A program made the translations under genes and the position numbers. The notes under the pieces were generated by a model. It saw only the letters and a program-made list of their open reading frames with translations. It made no database searches and was not told where the DNA came from. Of a stretch of DNA of 32,163 nucleotides, positions 21,725 to 29,220 are shown one piece after another; the first letter of the stretch is position 1; each line of letters opens with the position of its first letter. Location of the stretch: contig JAFRQS010000008.1 in NCBI GenBank assembly GCA_017428495.1, forward strand, positions 1 to 32,163. Reading direction: 5' to 3'. The stretch is from Bacilli bacterium (GTDB lineage Bacteria > Bacillota_I > Bacilli_A > RF39 > UBA660).

Positions 21725-22402
21725 ATGGAAAAAATAACAGCAGAAAATATTGAAAAATCATATCCTAATTTAGTTGATTTTGATTTAGCTAGAGAAAAAG
21801 GTTTAGGAGATGAAAAATTATCTGAAAAATATTTTGAATTGGTAAATAAGTATAAAGCTTTATTTGAAAAACTTTTATTAGAAGAGTTACCACTTCAATT
21901 GATTGATGATAATATGAAAAAATCAGAATTGAAATTTATTCCTATTAAGGATGAAGATAAAGATTATTATCAAATGACAACTACAATGCCATTGGATTAT
22001 ATATATGCAAGAAATAATTTTTATGTAGAAAAGTTATCTAAAGAAGATTTAGAAGCTTTAGGTTCATTTGATGAATTAAATGATGAATCAAGGGAATTTA
22101 TTAAAAGGACTCTTAAGGATGTTATTAATCCATATGATGAGAACACTATGATATTCTATGGTCCTGAGAATGGTAAACATATGTGTGATTCTACTGATAT
22201 AGTAATAGGAATAAGATATGATGAATTTGCTGATACTGAAGTATCTGATGAGGAATTTCAAAAGAGATTTTTAGATCAATTAAAATTGATATCCCAATTA
22301 GCTACAATACTTGAGGTTGTTGGTTTAGATAAACTTGGTACAGCTGTAAAACTTATTCAATATAATGAAGTTTCTATTATGGAAAAATATCATCAGAAAT
22401 AG
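21725..22402 (+). CDS. Acidic protein of unknown function in the effector operon
   Basis: 225 residues from the ATG at 21725, which has AGAGGTG 5 bases upstream; an in-frame ATG at 21698 lacks an SD. The protein is soluble and acidic, without transmembrane segments or motifs I recognise. It begins MEKITAENIEKSYPNL and ends in a helical segment (KRFLDQLKLISQLATILEVV). It sits 53 bases after the ADP-ribosylglycohydrolase and 8 bases before the next small gene, with no terminator on either side. Position and acidity suggest a second immunity protein, chaperone or accessory factor for another warhead of the giant protein; this is inference. Confidence 0.7.
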   Translation: MEKITAENIEKSYPNLVDFDLAREKGLGDEKLSEKYFELVNKYKALFEKLLLEELPLQLIDDNMKKSELKFIPIKDEDKDYYQMTTTMPLDYIYARNNFYVEKLSKEDLEALGSFDELNDESREFIKRTLKDVINPYDENTMIFYGPENGKHMCDSTDIVIGIRYDEFADTEVSDEEFQKRFLDQLKLISQLATILEVVGLDKLGTAVKLIQYNEVSIMEKYHQK

Positions 22403-22410
22403 GTGATTTA

Positions 22411-22605
22411 ATGGCTAAAAGCGAAATAATTTATTTTGATGATAATGGTAATATTGTAGATAAAGAAAAAGCTACTAAGGCTGTAATTAGAGAACTAGAT
22501 GAGAATGGCAATTTAGTTAATGAAATATTTGGGATGATAGATCATACTCCAACTGATATATCAGATGAAGAATTTGATGCTATTATGGAGAGAACAAAAA
22601 GATAA
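22411..22605 (+). CDS. Small acidic protein of unknown function
   Basis: 64 residues, starting MAKSEIIYFDDNGNIVDKEK and containing a second DENGN motif (residues 31-35). The SD AGGTGA (22401-22406) overlaps the TAG stop of the preceding gene, so translation is probably coupled. No membrane segment or known motif. The terminator stem begins inside its stop codon, making it the last gene of the effector operon. It could be an immunity or adaptor peptide; function unknown. Confidence 0.65.
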   Translation: MAKSEIIYFDDNGNIVDKEKATKAVIRELDENGNLVNEIFGMIDHTPTDISDEEFDAIMERTKR

Positions 22606-22634
22606 GAAGCAAAATTATTTGCTTCTTTTTTTTT
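22604..22634 (+). terminator. Intrinsic terminator ending the effector operon
   Basis: A perfect 10-bp stem (AAGAAGCAAA, 22604-22613, with TTTGCTTCTT, 22618-22627) and ATTA loop are followed by an unbroken T run to 22634. The stem includes the last bases of the small gene's stop codon. Confidence 0.9.
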
Positions 22635-22641
22635 AATACTA

Positions 22642-22659
22642 TATAATAAAATTAGGTGG
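22642..22659 (+). promoter_or_regulatory. -10 element fused to Shine-Dalgarno of the M3-like peptidase gene
   Basis: TATAAT at 22642-22647 is followed after exactly six bases by AGGTGG (22654-22659). No convincing -35 box is visible upstream because the terminator occupies that space. Transcription would start close to the SD, giving a very short leader. The 17-base string TATAATAAAATTAGGTG recurs identically at 26802-26818. Confidence 0.5.
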
Positions 22660-22664
22660 GTTTT

Positions 22665-23732
22665 ATGAGAATAAATATCGATAAGTTAAGAGATGAAATA
22701 TATAAAGTAGCAAATGATTTATATAGAACAAGATCATTTACAGATTATAAAAGTAAAGTAATATCTTTTTTGTCATTATATCAAACATATATAGATTTAA
22801 CTGGAACACCTTTAGATTTATCAGTATTAGATAATAAATTCTATGTTCCTTATTTAAAACAAAAACCAGGTCATTTAAAAGAAACTACTGCAACATATTT
22901 TGATAATCAAAGTATGCATACAGAATTAGCTAATGTTATACTTATTACATTTCAGCTTAATGGTTTTTTGGATTTAAATAGAGAATTGAGTGAAACAATA
23001 ATTCCAAAAAAGAAGCAATTAGATATAGTTAGAGGATTTTTGAGTGATTTTGATATAAGATTGTATAATCATTTTAATCATATGCTAGAGTCGGGTTTAA
23101 TTGATGATAGTGAAGATAAGCTTGATAATAATACTACTTATTTTGTATGTACTTTAGATAAATCTTATTCAGTAGTAGATAATTGTAAAAGGATTGATGA
23201 ATTGAGTACACTTATGCATGAGGTAGCACATTCTTATGTACAAAGTGATTCGCTTATTAGATCTAGAAAACAAGCATTAGAATTTCATAAATCATTTTAT
23301 GAATTATATTCGATGTATACTGAATATTCATTTCATAATTATTTAAAAAAGAATCATATATATATTAGGGATGCGTTACTTACAGAAAATGCTCATTATA
23401 GTGCTTTAAGAACATATTCTAGTACATTAAATAAATGTGGCCAAATAGGTAAGGATACTTTTATTGATACTGATGATTTAAGTTTTATTGTTGATGCTTA
23501 TGAATATACGTATGCTTTATATTTGGGCCTTTTACTTCATGAAAAAAGTTTAAGTGATAAAGAGGGTACAACTGAAAGAATAGATGATTTTATAGCATAT
23601 CAAGGGTTATTAGATTATGATAAACAATTAGAAATACTTGGTTTCACTAGAGATAATATAAAAGATGGTAAAATATTATCTAAAAGATTAAAAGAACATA
23701 ATAATAATTTGAGAAAATATGGTCATATTTAA
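22665..23732 (+). CDS. M3-like zinc metallopeptidase (oligopeptidase-like)
   Basis: 355 residues from the ATG at 22665, chosen for the SD AGGTGG 5 bases upstream over a GTG at 22656. STLMHEVAHSYVQ contains the HExxH motif (residues 185-189), and a helix about 25 residues later (FYELYSMYTE) offers Glu213 or Glu220 as third zinc ligand, as in M3-type gluzincins. The rest is largely helical, also as in that family, but it is much shorter than typical oligoendopeptidase F (~600 aa). No signal peptide, so probably a cytoplasmic peptidase. It forms its own transcription unit between two terminators. Confidence 0.65.
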   Translation: MRINIDKLRDEIYKVANDLYRTRSFTDYKSKVISFLSLYQTYIDLTGTPLDLSVLDNKFYVPYLKQKPGHLKETTATYFDNQSMHTELANVILITFQLNGFLDLNRELSETIIPKKKQLDIVRGFLSDFDIRLYNHFNHMLESGLIDDSEDKLDNNTTYFVCTLDKSYSVVDNCKRIDELSTLMHEVAHSYVQSDSLIRSRKQALEFHKSFYELYSMYTEYSFHNYLKKNHIYIRDALLTENAHYSALRTYSSTLNKCGQIGKDTFIDTDDLSFIVDAYEYTYALYLGLLLHEKSLSDKEGTTERIDDFIAYQGLLDYDKQLEILGFTRDNIKDGKILSKRLKEHNNNLRKYGHI

Positions 23733-23758
23733 ATATGACTTTATTTTTATTTTATTTT
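23722..23758 (+). terminator. Intrinsic terminator after the M3-like peptidase gene
   Basis: The perfect palindrome GTCATATTTAAATATGAC (23722-23739) spans the stop codon and is followed by a T-rich tract (TTTATTTTTATTTTATTTT). The stem has little GC, so it may be moderate in strength. Confidence 0.65.
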
Positions 23759-23759
23759 G

Positions 23760-23768
23760 TGATATTAT
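23760..23768 (+). promoter_or_regulatory. Possible extended -10 promoter for typA
   Basis: TGATATTAT (TGn + TATTAT) sits 26 bases before the TypA start, within the T-rich tail of the previous terminator. No clear -35. Spacing fits a short leader. Confidence 0.4.
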
Positions 23769-23794
23769 TTATGTTTGTGAAAGAAGTGGTTGAA

Positions 23795-25603
23795 ATGGAT
23801 AAAATTATCAATATTGCTGTTATAGCACACGTTGATGCAGGTAAAAGTACATTAGTAGATGCAATGTTAAAGCAAACTGGTACATTTAATGAAAGAGAAG
23901 AAGTAAAAGAACAAGTAATGGATTCTGATACTTTAGAAAGAGAAAGAGGAATAACAATTTATTCTAAGAATTGTTCTATTAGATATAAAGGATATAAAAT
24001 TAATATAGTTGATACTCCTGGACATGCTGATTTTTCATCTGAAGTTGAAAGAATAATGAAAACAGTAGATACAGTTATATTACTTGTTGATTCTGCTGAA
24101 GGTCCAATGCCTCAAACTAGATTTGTGCTTGAAAAATCATTAGAAGTTGGATTAAAGCCAATATTATTTATTAATAAGATAGATAAAAAGGATGCAAGAG
24201 CAAATACAGTTGTAGATATGACTTTTGATTTATTCTTATCATTAAATGCTACAGATGAGCAATTAAATTTTCCTATAGTATACGGAATAGCAAGAGAAGG
24301 TATTGCAAGGAAAGAATTAACTGATACAAATGAAGATTTAATACCTTTATTAGATTTAATAGTAGAAACAGTTAAACCTTATGAAGGAAATATCAATGAT
24401 CCTTTACAAATGCAAGTATCATCTTTAGCGTATGATGAATATATAGGTAGACTTGGTATAGGTAGAATTACAAGAGGTTGTATTAAAGTTGGAGAAGAAA
24501 TAGCAGTTGCAAGAGTAGATGGAAGTATTGAAAAAACTAGAGTAACTAAATTATTTATAAATGAGGGAATAAAAAGAGTTGAAGTAAAAGAAGCATATTA
24601 TGGTGATATAGTTACAGTTGCTGGTATTTCAGATATATCAATTGGTGAAACAATATGTGATAAAGATCATATTGAACCAATGGATATGATACATATAGAA
24701 GAACCAACATTATCTATGAACTTTTTAGTAAATTCAAGCCCATTTGCAGGTAGAAGTGGTAAATTTGTAACAATAAGACATATTAAAGATAGATTAGATA
24801 GAGAATTAGAAACTAATGTTGGTTTAAGAGTTGAACCATTAGAAGGATTAGATGGATATAAAGTATATGGTAGAGGGGAACTTCATTTATCTATTTTACT
24901 TGAAAATATGAGAAGAGAAGGATATGAATTATCTGTCAGTAAACCAGAAGTAATATTAAAGGAAATAGATGGTGTAATGTGTGAACCTTTTGAAAAAGTA
25001 ATAATTACACTTCCTGATGAATATTCTGGTACAGTAATTAATGCATTAAATGAAAGAAAAGGTATGTTAGAGAGCATTGAATCAAATGAAGGATATACTA
25101 AACTTATTTATTTAGTGCCTACAAGAGGAATAATAGGATATAGAAGTGCATTTATAAATACTACTAAAGGTGAAGGTATAATGGTTAAGAGTTTCCATTC
25201 CTATATGCCATATGTTGGTAAAATACAAGGTAGAAAAAATGGAGTACTTGTATCTATGGAAAATGGTAAGACTATGGGATTTTCTTTATGGAATTTAGAA
25301 GACAGAGGAACTTTAATAGTAAAACCTGCTACAGAAGTATATATAGGCATGATAGTAGGTATACATAATAGAATAGAAGATTTAAATGTAAATCCTTGTA
25401 AGAATAAACAACTTACTAATACAAGAGCATCTGGATCAGATGATGCTATAACTCTTACACCACCTAAAACATTTACATTAGAAGAAGCACTTGAATTTAT
25501 AGAAGATGATGAATTAGTAGAAATTACACCAGATGATATACGTTTAAGAAAGAAAACATTAGATCCAAAATTAAGATTTAAAGAAAATGGCAAAATTGAA
25601 TAA
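23795..25603 (+). CDS. typA: Translational GTPase TypA/BipA
   Basis: 602 residues from the ATG at 23795, chosen because the family begins right at the G domain; an in-frame ATG at 23735 would add 20 hydrophobic residues overlapping the terminator tail. The length matches the usual ~605-615. G1 is AHVDAGKST (11-19; AHVDHGKTT in most relatives), switch I has RERGITI, G3 is DTPGH (73-77) and G4 is NKID (127-130). EF-Tu domain II-like and EF-G C-terminal-like regions follow, with the family motif PTRGIIGYRSAF. TypA binds the 70S ribosome and supports ribosome assembly and stress or low-temperature growth. The SD is weak (GAAGTGG region), so expression may be moderate. Confidence 0.95.
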   Translation: MDKIINIAVIAHVDAGKSTLVDAMLKQTGTFNEREEVKEQVMDSDTLERERGITIYSKNCSIRYKGYKINIVDTPGHADFSSEVERIMKTVDTVILLVDSAEGPMPQTRFVLEKSLEVGLKPILFINKIDKKDARANTVVDMTFDLFLSLNATDEQLNFPIVYGIAREGIARKELTDTNEDLIPLLDLIVETVKPYEGNINDPLQMQVSSLAYDEYIGRLGIGRITRGCIKVGEEIAVARVDGSIEKTRVTKLFINEGIKRVEVKEAYYGDIVTVAGISDISIGETICDKDHIEPMDMIHIEEPTLSMNFLVNSSPFAGRSGKFVTIRHIKDRLDRELETNVGLRVEPLEGLDGYKVYGRGELHLSILLENMRREGYELSVSKPEVILKEIDGVMCEPFEKVIITLPDEYSGTVINALNERKGMLESIESNEGYTKLIYLVPTRGIIGYRSAFINTTKGEGIMVKSFHSYMPYVGKIQGRKNGVLVSMENGKTMGFSLWNLEDRGTLIVKPATEVYIGMIVGIHNRIEDLNVNPCKNKQLTNTRASGSDDAITLTPPKTFTLEEALEFIEDDELVEITPDDIRLRKKTLDPKLRFKENGKIE

Positions 25604-25616
25604 TTGCCATTTTTTT
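25584..25616 (+). terminator. Intrinsic terminator of typA
   Basis: The stem AAAATGGCAA (25584-25593) pairs perfectly with TTGCCATTTT (25604-25613) across a 10-base loop that contains the stop codon; T's continue to 25616. Confidence 0.8.
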
Positions 25617-25617
25617 A

Positions 25618-25626
25618 TGTTATAAT
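25618..25626 (+). promoter_or_regulatory. Extended -10 promoter of the HGT-motif gene
   Basis: TGTTATAAT is a perfect extended -10 (TGn-TATAAT), directly after the typA terminator and 25 bases before the ATG at 25652. No clear -35, as allowed for extended -10 promoters. Confidence 0.6.
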
Positions 25627-25651
25627 AAAAATAATTATGAAAGGAATAGTT

Positions 25652-26167
25652 ATGGAAAAAGTAGATTATTTTTATCATGGTACAGGAGAATATATTTTAG
25701 ATGCATTAAATACAATGAAAAGTATAATTACATCAGGAGCAATTAAATGTAGAAGAAATTTAGGTAAAACAGATGAACCAACATCTTGGAATGGAATTGA
25801 TTATGTAAGTGTATGTGCATATGACGGTGATTTAGATATTATAGATTCTTCTTTTGGTGGTTGGATACAGTATTGCCCTTGTTTTATATTATCAAATGAT
25901 ATAGATGCTATAAAATGTGAATATACTAGGGACTTTACTGATGTAGGTGGATATAGTCAATATAAAGATGAATGGCATGTAAAAGGTGATATACCAATAG
26001 ATAAGGTAATCGGTATAGCACTTCCTGACATTGTGTTTACTGATGAAGAAAAAGAATTAGTAGAAGATATAATTAGTGCTGCAAATGAATTTGGTTGGGA
26101 AATATTTTCAAGTACAGACGCTTTAGCAGACGACGTAAGAGAAAGATTTAAAGGAAAGAAAAAATAA
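25652..26167 (+). CDS. Small protein with HGT motif; possible PARP/DarT-like ADP-ribosyltransferase fold
   Basis: 171 residues from the ATG at 25652, which has AAGGA 6 bases upstream; an ATG at 25637 is also in frame but lies before the SD. The start YFYHGTGEYILDALNTMKSI resembles the first strand and helix of PARP, Tpt1 or DarT-like folds (HGT/HGS, then a helix leading to a Gly). YVSVCAYD and DEWHVKGDIPIDKVIGIALP (Glu107 near the last strand) sit where the second and third signature elements would be expected. The family match is by pattern only and could be wrong; the protein may instead belong to an uncharacterised phage- or host-associated family. It is a single-gene unit with its own promoter and no toxin partner visible. 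Confidence 0.6.
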   Translation: MEKVDYFYHGTGEYILDALNTMKSIITSGAIKCRRNLGKTDEPTSWNGIDYVSVCAYDGDLDIIDSSFGGWIQYCPCFILSNDIDAIKCEYTRDFTDVGGYSQYKDEWHVKGDIPIDKVIGIALPDIVFTDEEKELVEDIISAANEFGWEIFSSTDALADDVRERFKGKKK

Positions 26168-26198
26168 AATATTGTAATAATTTTTAGTTATGATATCA

Positions 26199-26219
26199 TA
26201 TAATATAAATTTGGAGGAG
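26199..26219 (+). promoter_or_regulatory. -10 element and strong SD of the 167-aa gene
   Basis: TATAAT (26199-26204) is followed by GGAGGAG (26213-26219), close to the ATG at 26222. A perfect palindrome TGATATCA (26191-26198) abuts the -10 and could be a small operator; no -35 is clear. Confidence 0.45.
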
Positions 26220-26221
26220 TT

Positions 26222-26725
26222 ATGACAGAAGAATTATTAAAAGAATTAAGAAAAGTAGTAGCGTATAAGAAAACTCAATTAGAAGAACAAAATCAAAGAA
26301 TAGATAGAATTAGAGAATTAGAAAAAGATGTAGCTGTGAAAGAATATATGAGTTTAAGAAATTTATCTAAATGCCATGCTATGAAATTAGAGTTAGGTGA
26401 TGGAATATACTATAGGGCCTTTGATGAATGCAAACCTAGTGGTAATTTTAGTACTAATGGAATTTATGTATTATCATATGAGGGAAAATATTTTAGAGGT
26501 TTTAGAATTAGGAGTTTTAGACAATATACTGATATTGAATCATTTGAAGATAGATTAGTTAGTGAAGAATATTTTGATATGTTTGAAAGTGAGCATGTAA
26601 TATTAGAAAACGTTGATACTGTAGATGCTAAGAAAGAATTCTTGAAATTAGCAGTAGAAAAAGATCAAGAAGAAGCAGTAAAAGTAATGGTTAAGAAGTA
26701 TAGTAAGAAAAAAGAAAGTAAATAA
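26222..26725 (+). CDS. Protein of unknown function (charged, N-terminal coiled coil)
   Basis: 167 residues with a very strong SD (GGAGGAG). Residues 1-45 are charged and heptad-like (LLKELRKVVAYKKTQLEEQN), probably a coiled coil. The middle (GIYYRAFDECKPSGN, GIYVLSYEGKYFRGFRIRSF) is beta-rich, and the C-terminus is lysine-rich (KKYSKKKESK). No signal peptide, membrane helix or known motif is visible. It has its own promoter and terminator, so context gives no clue. Confidence 0.7.
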   Translation: MTEELLKELRKVVAYKKTQLEEQNQRIDRIRELEKDVAVKEYMSLRNLSKCHAMKLELGDGIYYRAFDECKPSGNFSTNGIYVLSYEGKYFRGFRIRSFRQYTDIESFEDRLVSEEYFDMFESEHVILENVDTVDAKKEFLKLAVEKDQEEAVKVMVKKYSKKKESK

Positions 26726-26740
26726 TACTTTCTTTTTATA
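26709..26740 (+). terminator. Intrinsic terminator after the 167-aa gene
   Basis: A perfect 12-bp stem (AAAAAGAAAGTA, 26709-26720, with TACTTTCTTTTT, 26726-26737) and a 5-base loop holding the stop codon. The T tract is the end of the stem followed by TATATTATTT. Confidence 0.75.
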
Positions 26741-26798
26741 TTATTTGTGTAAAAAAATGTAAATTAAATTTATAAATACTTATCTGGAAATTAAAAAT

Positions 26799-26818
26799 TG
26801 TTATAATAAAATTAGGTG
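26799..26818 (+). promoter_or_regulatory. Extended -10 promoter fused to the SD of pyk
   Basis: TGTTATAAT (26799-26807) is a perfect extended -10. Six bases after TATAAT comes AGGTG (26814-26818), the SD for the ATG at 26825. The same 17-base block is found before the M3-like peptidase gene. Confidence 0.6.
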
Positions 26819-26824
26819 AAGTAT

Positions 26825-28240
26825 ATGAAAAAAACTAAGTTAATATGTACAATTGGGCCAGCATCTAGAGACGAGGAAACATTGAGAGAAATGATAAAGA
26901 AAGGTATGAATGTAGCAAGAATTAATTTATCACATTCTACTCATGAATTTGCAGAGGAAGTAGTTAAAAAAATAAGGAAATTAAATAAGGAATTAAATAC
27001 AAATGTTGGAATATTATTTGATACTAAAGGTAGAGAGATTAGAGTCGGCGATTTTAAAAATGGTTATATAGAATTAAAAGAAGGAGATGTTGTTATACTT
27101 ACTCCTGATAAAGCTGATGGAGAAAATGGCAAAATTAATATATCTCAAAAGAAATTATCTTTAGATTTAGATATAGACACAAGAATACTCTTAGATGATG
27201 GAAGTATAGAATTAGTTGTAATCGGTATAAAAAATGCGGAAATTACTTGTAAAGTAATAATAGGAGGAATCTTAAACAGTGGATCAACTATAAATATTCC
27301 AGATATAGATCTCAATATAGATTTTTTATCTCTTACTGATAAAGATGATATTTTATTCGCATCCAAGTTAAATGTAGAATATATTGCATTATCTTTTGTT
27401 AGAAATGCTAATGATATATTAGATGTAAATGATATGCTTATTGGAGAAAGAAATGAACATACTGAAATAATAAGTAAAATAGAAAATCAATCTGCTATTG
27501 ATGACATTGAGAATATAATAAAAGTAAGTGATGGAATAATGGTGGCAAGAGGTGATTTAGGAGTTGAGATACCATTTTCTAAATTGCCGGCTATACAAAA
27601 AAATATAATACGTGAGGCAAGGAAAAAGAATAAGATATGTATAGTATCTACAGAAATGCTATCTAGTATGGAAACTAGAATGAGGCCCACAAGAGCAGAA
27701 GCTTCAGATGTAGCAAATGCTGTGATTGATGGAGTAGATGCAGTAATGTTAAGTAAAGAAACAGCAGTAGGCAAATATCCAATATTATCTGTGGAGACAA
27801 TGTGCGACATAATTGAAGAAACAGAGTCTTCATTAGATTATCATAGATTATTATTAGAAAAGTATGAAGAAAAAAATGTAGATAATACAACAGTTCTTGC
27901 TTATACAGCAGTAGATGCTTCTAATATGTTAAAATCAAAAGCTATAGTGGTTTCAACAGTAAGTGGATATACAGCTAGAAAAGTAAGTACTTATAGACCT
28001 AATTCTTTAGTAATAGTAACAACACCAAGTAAAGAAGTAGCTCAAAGTCTTTCACTTAATTGGGGGTTAATGCCTGTGATAGTAGATAAAGTAAATAGTA
28101 TTGATGAAATAATTGAAATTTCAAGAAAAGTAGTAACAAGTGTACTAGATATAGAAAAAGGGGATAAGATAGTAATTACTGGAGGATTTCCTATAAAAAG
28201 GTCTAGAGGAACAAATTTTATAAAGATAGAAGAAATATAA
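26825..28240 (+). CDS. pyk: Pyruvate kinase
   Basis: 471 residues from the ATG at 26825 (SD AGGTG; a GTG at 26816 is rejected). It catalyses phosphoenolpyruvate + ADP to pyruvate + ATP, the last step of glycolysis. Visible blocks: KKTKLICTIGPAS (2-14), NVARINLSHS, DTKG (66-69), SKIENQ with catalytic Lys218, MVARGDLGVEIP (metal-binding Asp/Glu, 239-250), STEML with Thr276, RPTRAEASDVANAV and AVMLSKETAVGKYP. The length equals the core enzyme; the extra C-terminal PEP-utiliser domain of some Bacilli is absent. Differences from the usual consensus: DTKGREIR instead of DTKGPEIR, and SKETAVG instead of SGETAAG. Core catalytic residues are kept, so activity is expected. It is alone in its transcription unit, not joined to pfkA as in many Firmicutes. 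Confidence 0.95.
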   Translation: MKKTKLICTIGPASRDEETLREMIKKGMNVARINLSHSTHEFAEEVVKKIRKLNKELNTNVGILFDTKGREIRVGDFKNGYIELKEGDVVILTPDKADGENGKINISQKKLSLDLDIDTRILLDDGSIELVVIGIKNAEITCKVIIGGILNSGSTINIPDIDLNIDFLSLTDKDDILFASKLNVEYIALSFVRNANDILDVNDMLIGERNEHTEIISKIENQSAIDDIENIIKVSDGIMVARGDLGVEIPFSKLPAIQKNIIREARKKNKICIVSTEMLSSMETRMRPTRAEASDVANAVIDGVDAVMLSKETAVGKYPILSVETMCDIIEETESSLDYHRLLLEKYEEKNVDNTTVLAYTAVDASNMLKSKAIVVSTVSGYTARKVSTYRPNSLVIVTTPSKEVAQSLSLNWGLMPVIVDKVNSIDEIIEISRKVVTSVLDIEKGDKIVITGGFPIKRSRGTNFIKIEEI

Positions 28241-28261
28241 AAACACATTAAGTGTTTTTTT
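28239..28261 (+). terminator. Intrinsic terminator of pyk
   Basis: An 8-bp stem (AAAAACAC, 28239-28246, with GTGTTTTT, 28252-28259), ATTAA loop and T run to 28261. The stop codon overlaps the start of the stem. Confidence 0.75.
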
Positions 28262-28315
28262 ATTTAAATTTAAGGGAAAATAGTAAATAAACTCTAATAA
28301 TATATTGGAGGTACT

Positions 28316-29197
28316 ATGAATTACTATAATGAAATAAAAAATAAATTATTAAATAATGAAATATATGAAAGGGTAAAAAATTATTCAAAAGAAAGTAATA
28401 GAGTAATAACATATTTTGAAGTAGGTAGATTATTATATGATGCAGGAAGTAAGTATGGGGAAAATATAATAGGTAAATATGCAGAAAAACTAGTTAATGA
28501 AGTTGGCAAGAAATATAATATAAAAACTTTATATAAATTCAGGTTATTCTATTTAAAATTTAGAAAATTCTCGACAATGTCGAGAAAATTAAATTGGAGT
28601 CATTATTCGGAATTATTATCAATCAAGGATACAGATAAAATAAACTATTACATTAATTTAATAAATAATCAAACTCTATCTGTTAGAGAACTAAGAGAAA
28701 GAATAAAAAATAAAGAATATGAAAGATTAGATAATGATACAAAAAGTAAATTAATAAATAAGAAAGATACGGATATAACTGATTTCATTAAGAATCCTAT
28801 TGTTATAAAAAATACATTAAATAAAGATATAATAAGCGAGAGAGTATTAAAAGAATTAATACTTGATAATATATCTGTTTTTTTAAAAGAATTAGGTAGT
28901 GGATATAGTTACATTGATAATGAATATAAGATTAAAATAGGAGAAAGATATAACTATATAGATCTATTATTATTTAATATTAAATATGATTGTTATGTAG
29001 TAGTTGAATTAAAGGTAACAGAATTAAAAAAAGAATATGTAGGTCAAATACTAACATATAAGAATTATATAGATAATAATATAAGGGAATATCATAATGA
29101 AACAATAGGTATAATAATATCTAAAAAAGATAATAAATATATTATGTCTTATTGTACTGATGAGAGAATATTAAGTAGAGAATATAAATTAATATAA
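28316..29197 (+). CDS. YhcG/DUF1016-family PD-(D/E)XK nuclease domain protein
   Basis: 293 residues; SD GGAGG a few bases before the ATG. The N-terminal half has the DUF1016 helical region with LNWSHYSELLSIKD (residues 92-105; family form W.HY..LL...D). The C-terminal half contains a PD-(D/E)XK core: LKELGSGYSYI, YNYIDLLLFN (Asp216), VVVELKV (Glu231, Lys233), then YVGQILTYKNYID and TIGIIIS. Family members usually have ~340 residues, so this one is slightly short but has both domains. YhcG proteins are commonly found with restriction-modification or in defence islands, though no partner gene is seen here. It is a stand-alone gene between two terminators. Nuclease activity on DNA is likely; the biological role is uncertain. 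Confidence 0.9.
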   Translation: MNYYNEIKNKLLNNEIYERVKNYSKESNRVITYFEVGRLLYDAGSKYGENIIGKYAEKLVNEVGKKYNIKTLYKFRLFYLKFRKFSTMSRKLNWSHYSELLSIKDTDKINYYINLINNQTLSVRELRERIKNKEYERLDNDTKSKLINKKDTDITDFIKNPIVIKNTLNKDIISERVLKELILDNISVFLKELGSGYSYIDNEYKIKIGERYNYIDLLLFNIKYDCYVVVELKVTELKKEYVGQILTYKNYIDNNIREYHNETIGIIISKKDNKYIMSYCTDERILSREYKLI

Positions 29198-29220
29198 AAA
29201 ACACTCAATTGAGTGTTTTT
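29197..29220. terminator. Bidirectional terminator shared by converging genes
   Basis: A perfect 24-base palindrome (12-bp arms centred between 29208 and 29209) with A runs on the left and T runs on the right, so it can stop transcription on both strands. The stop codons of the nuclease gene (29195-29197) and of the minus-strand PASTA gene (29219-29221) overlap its edges. Confidence 0.9.
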
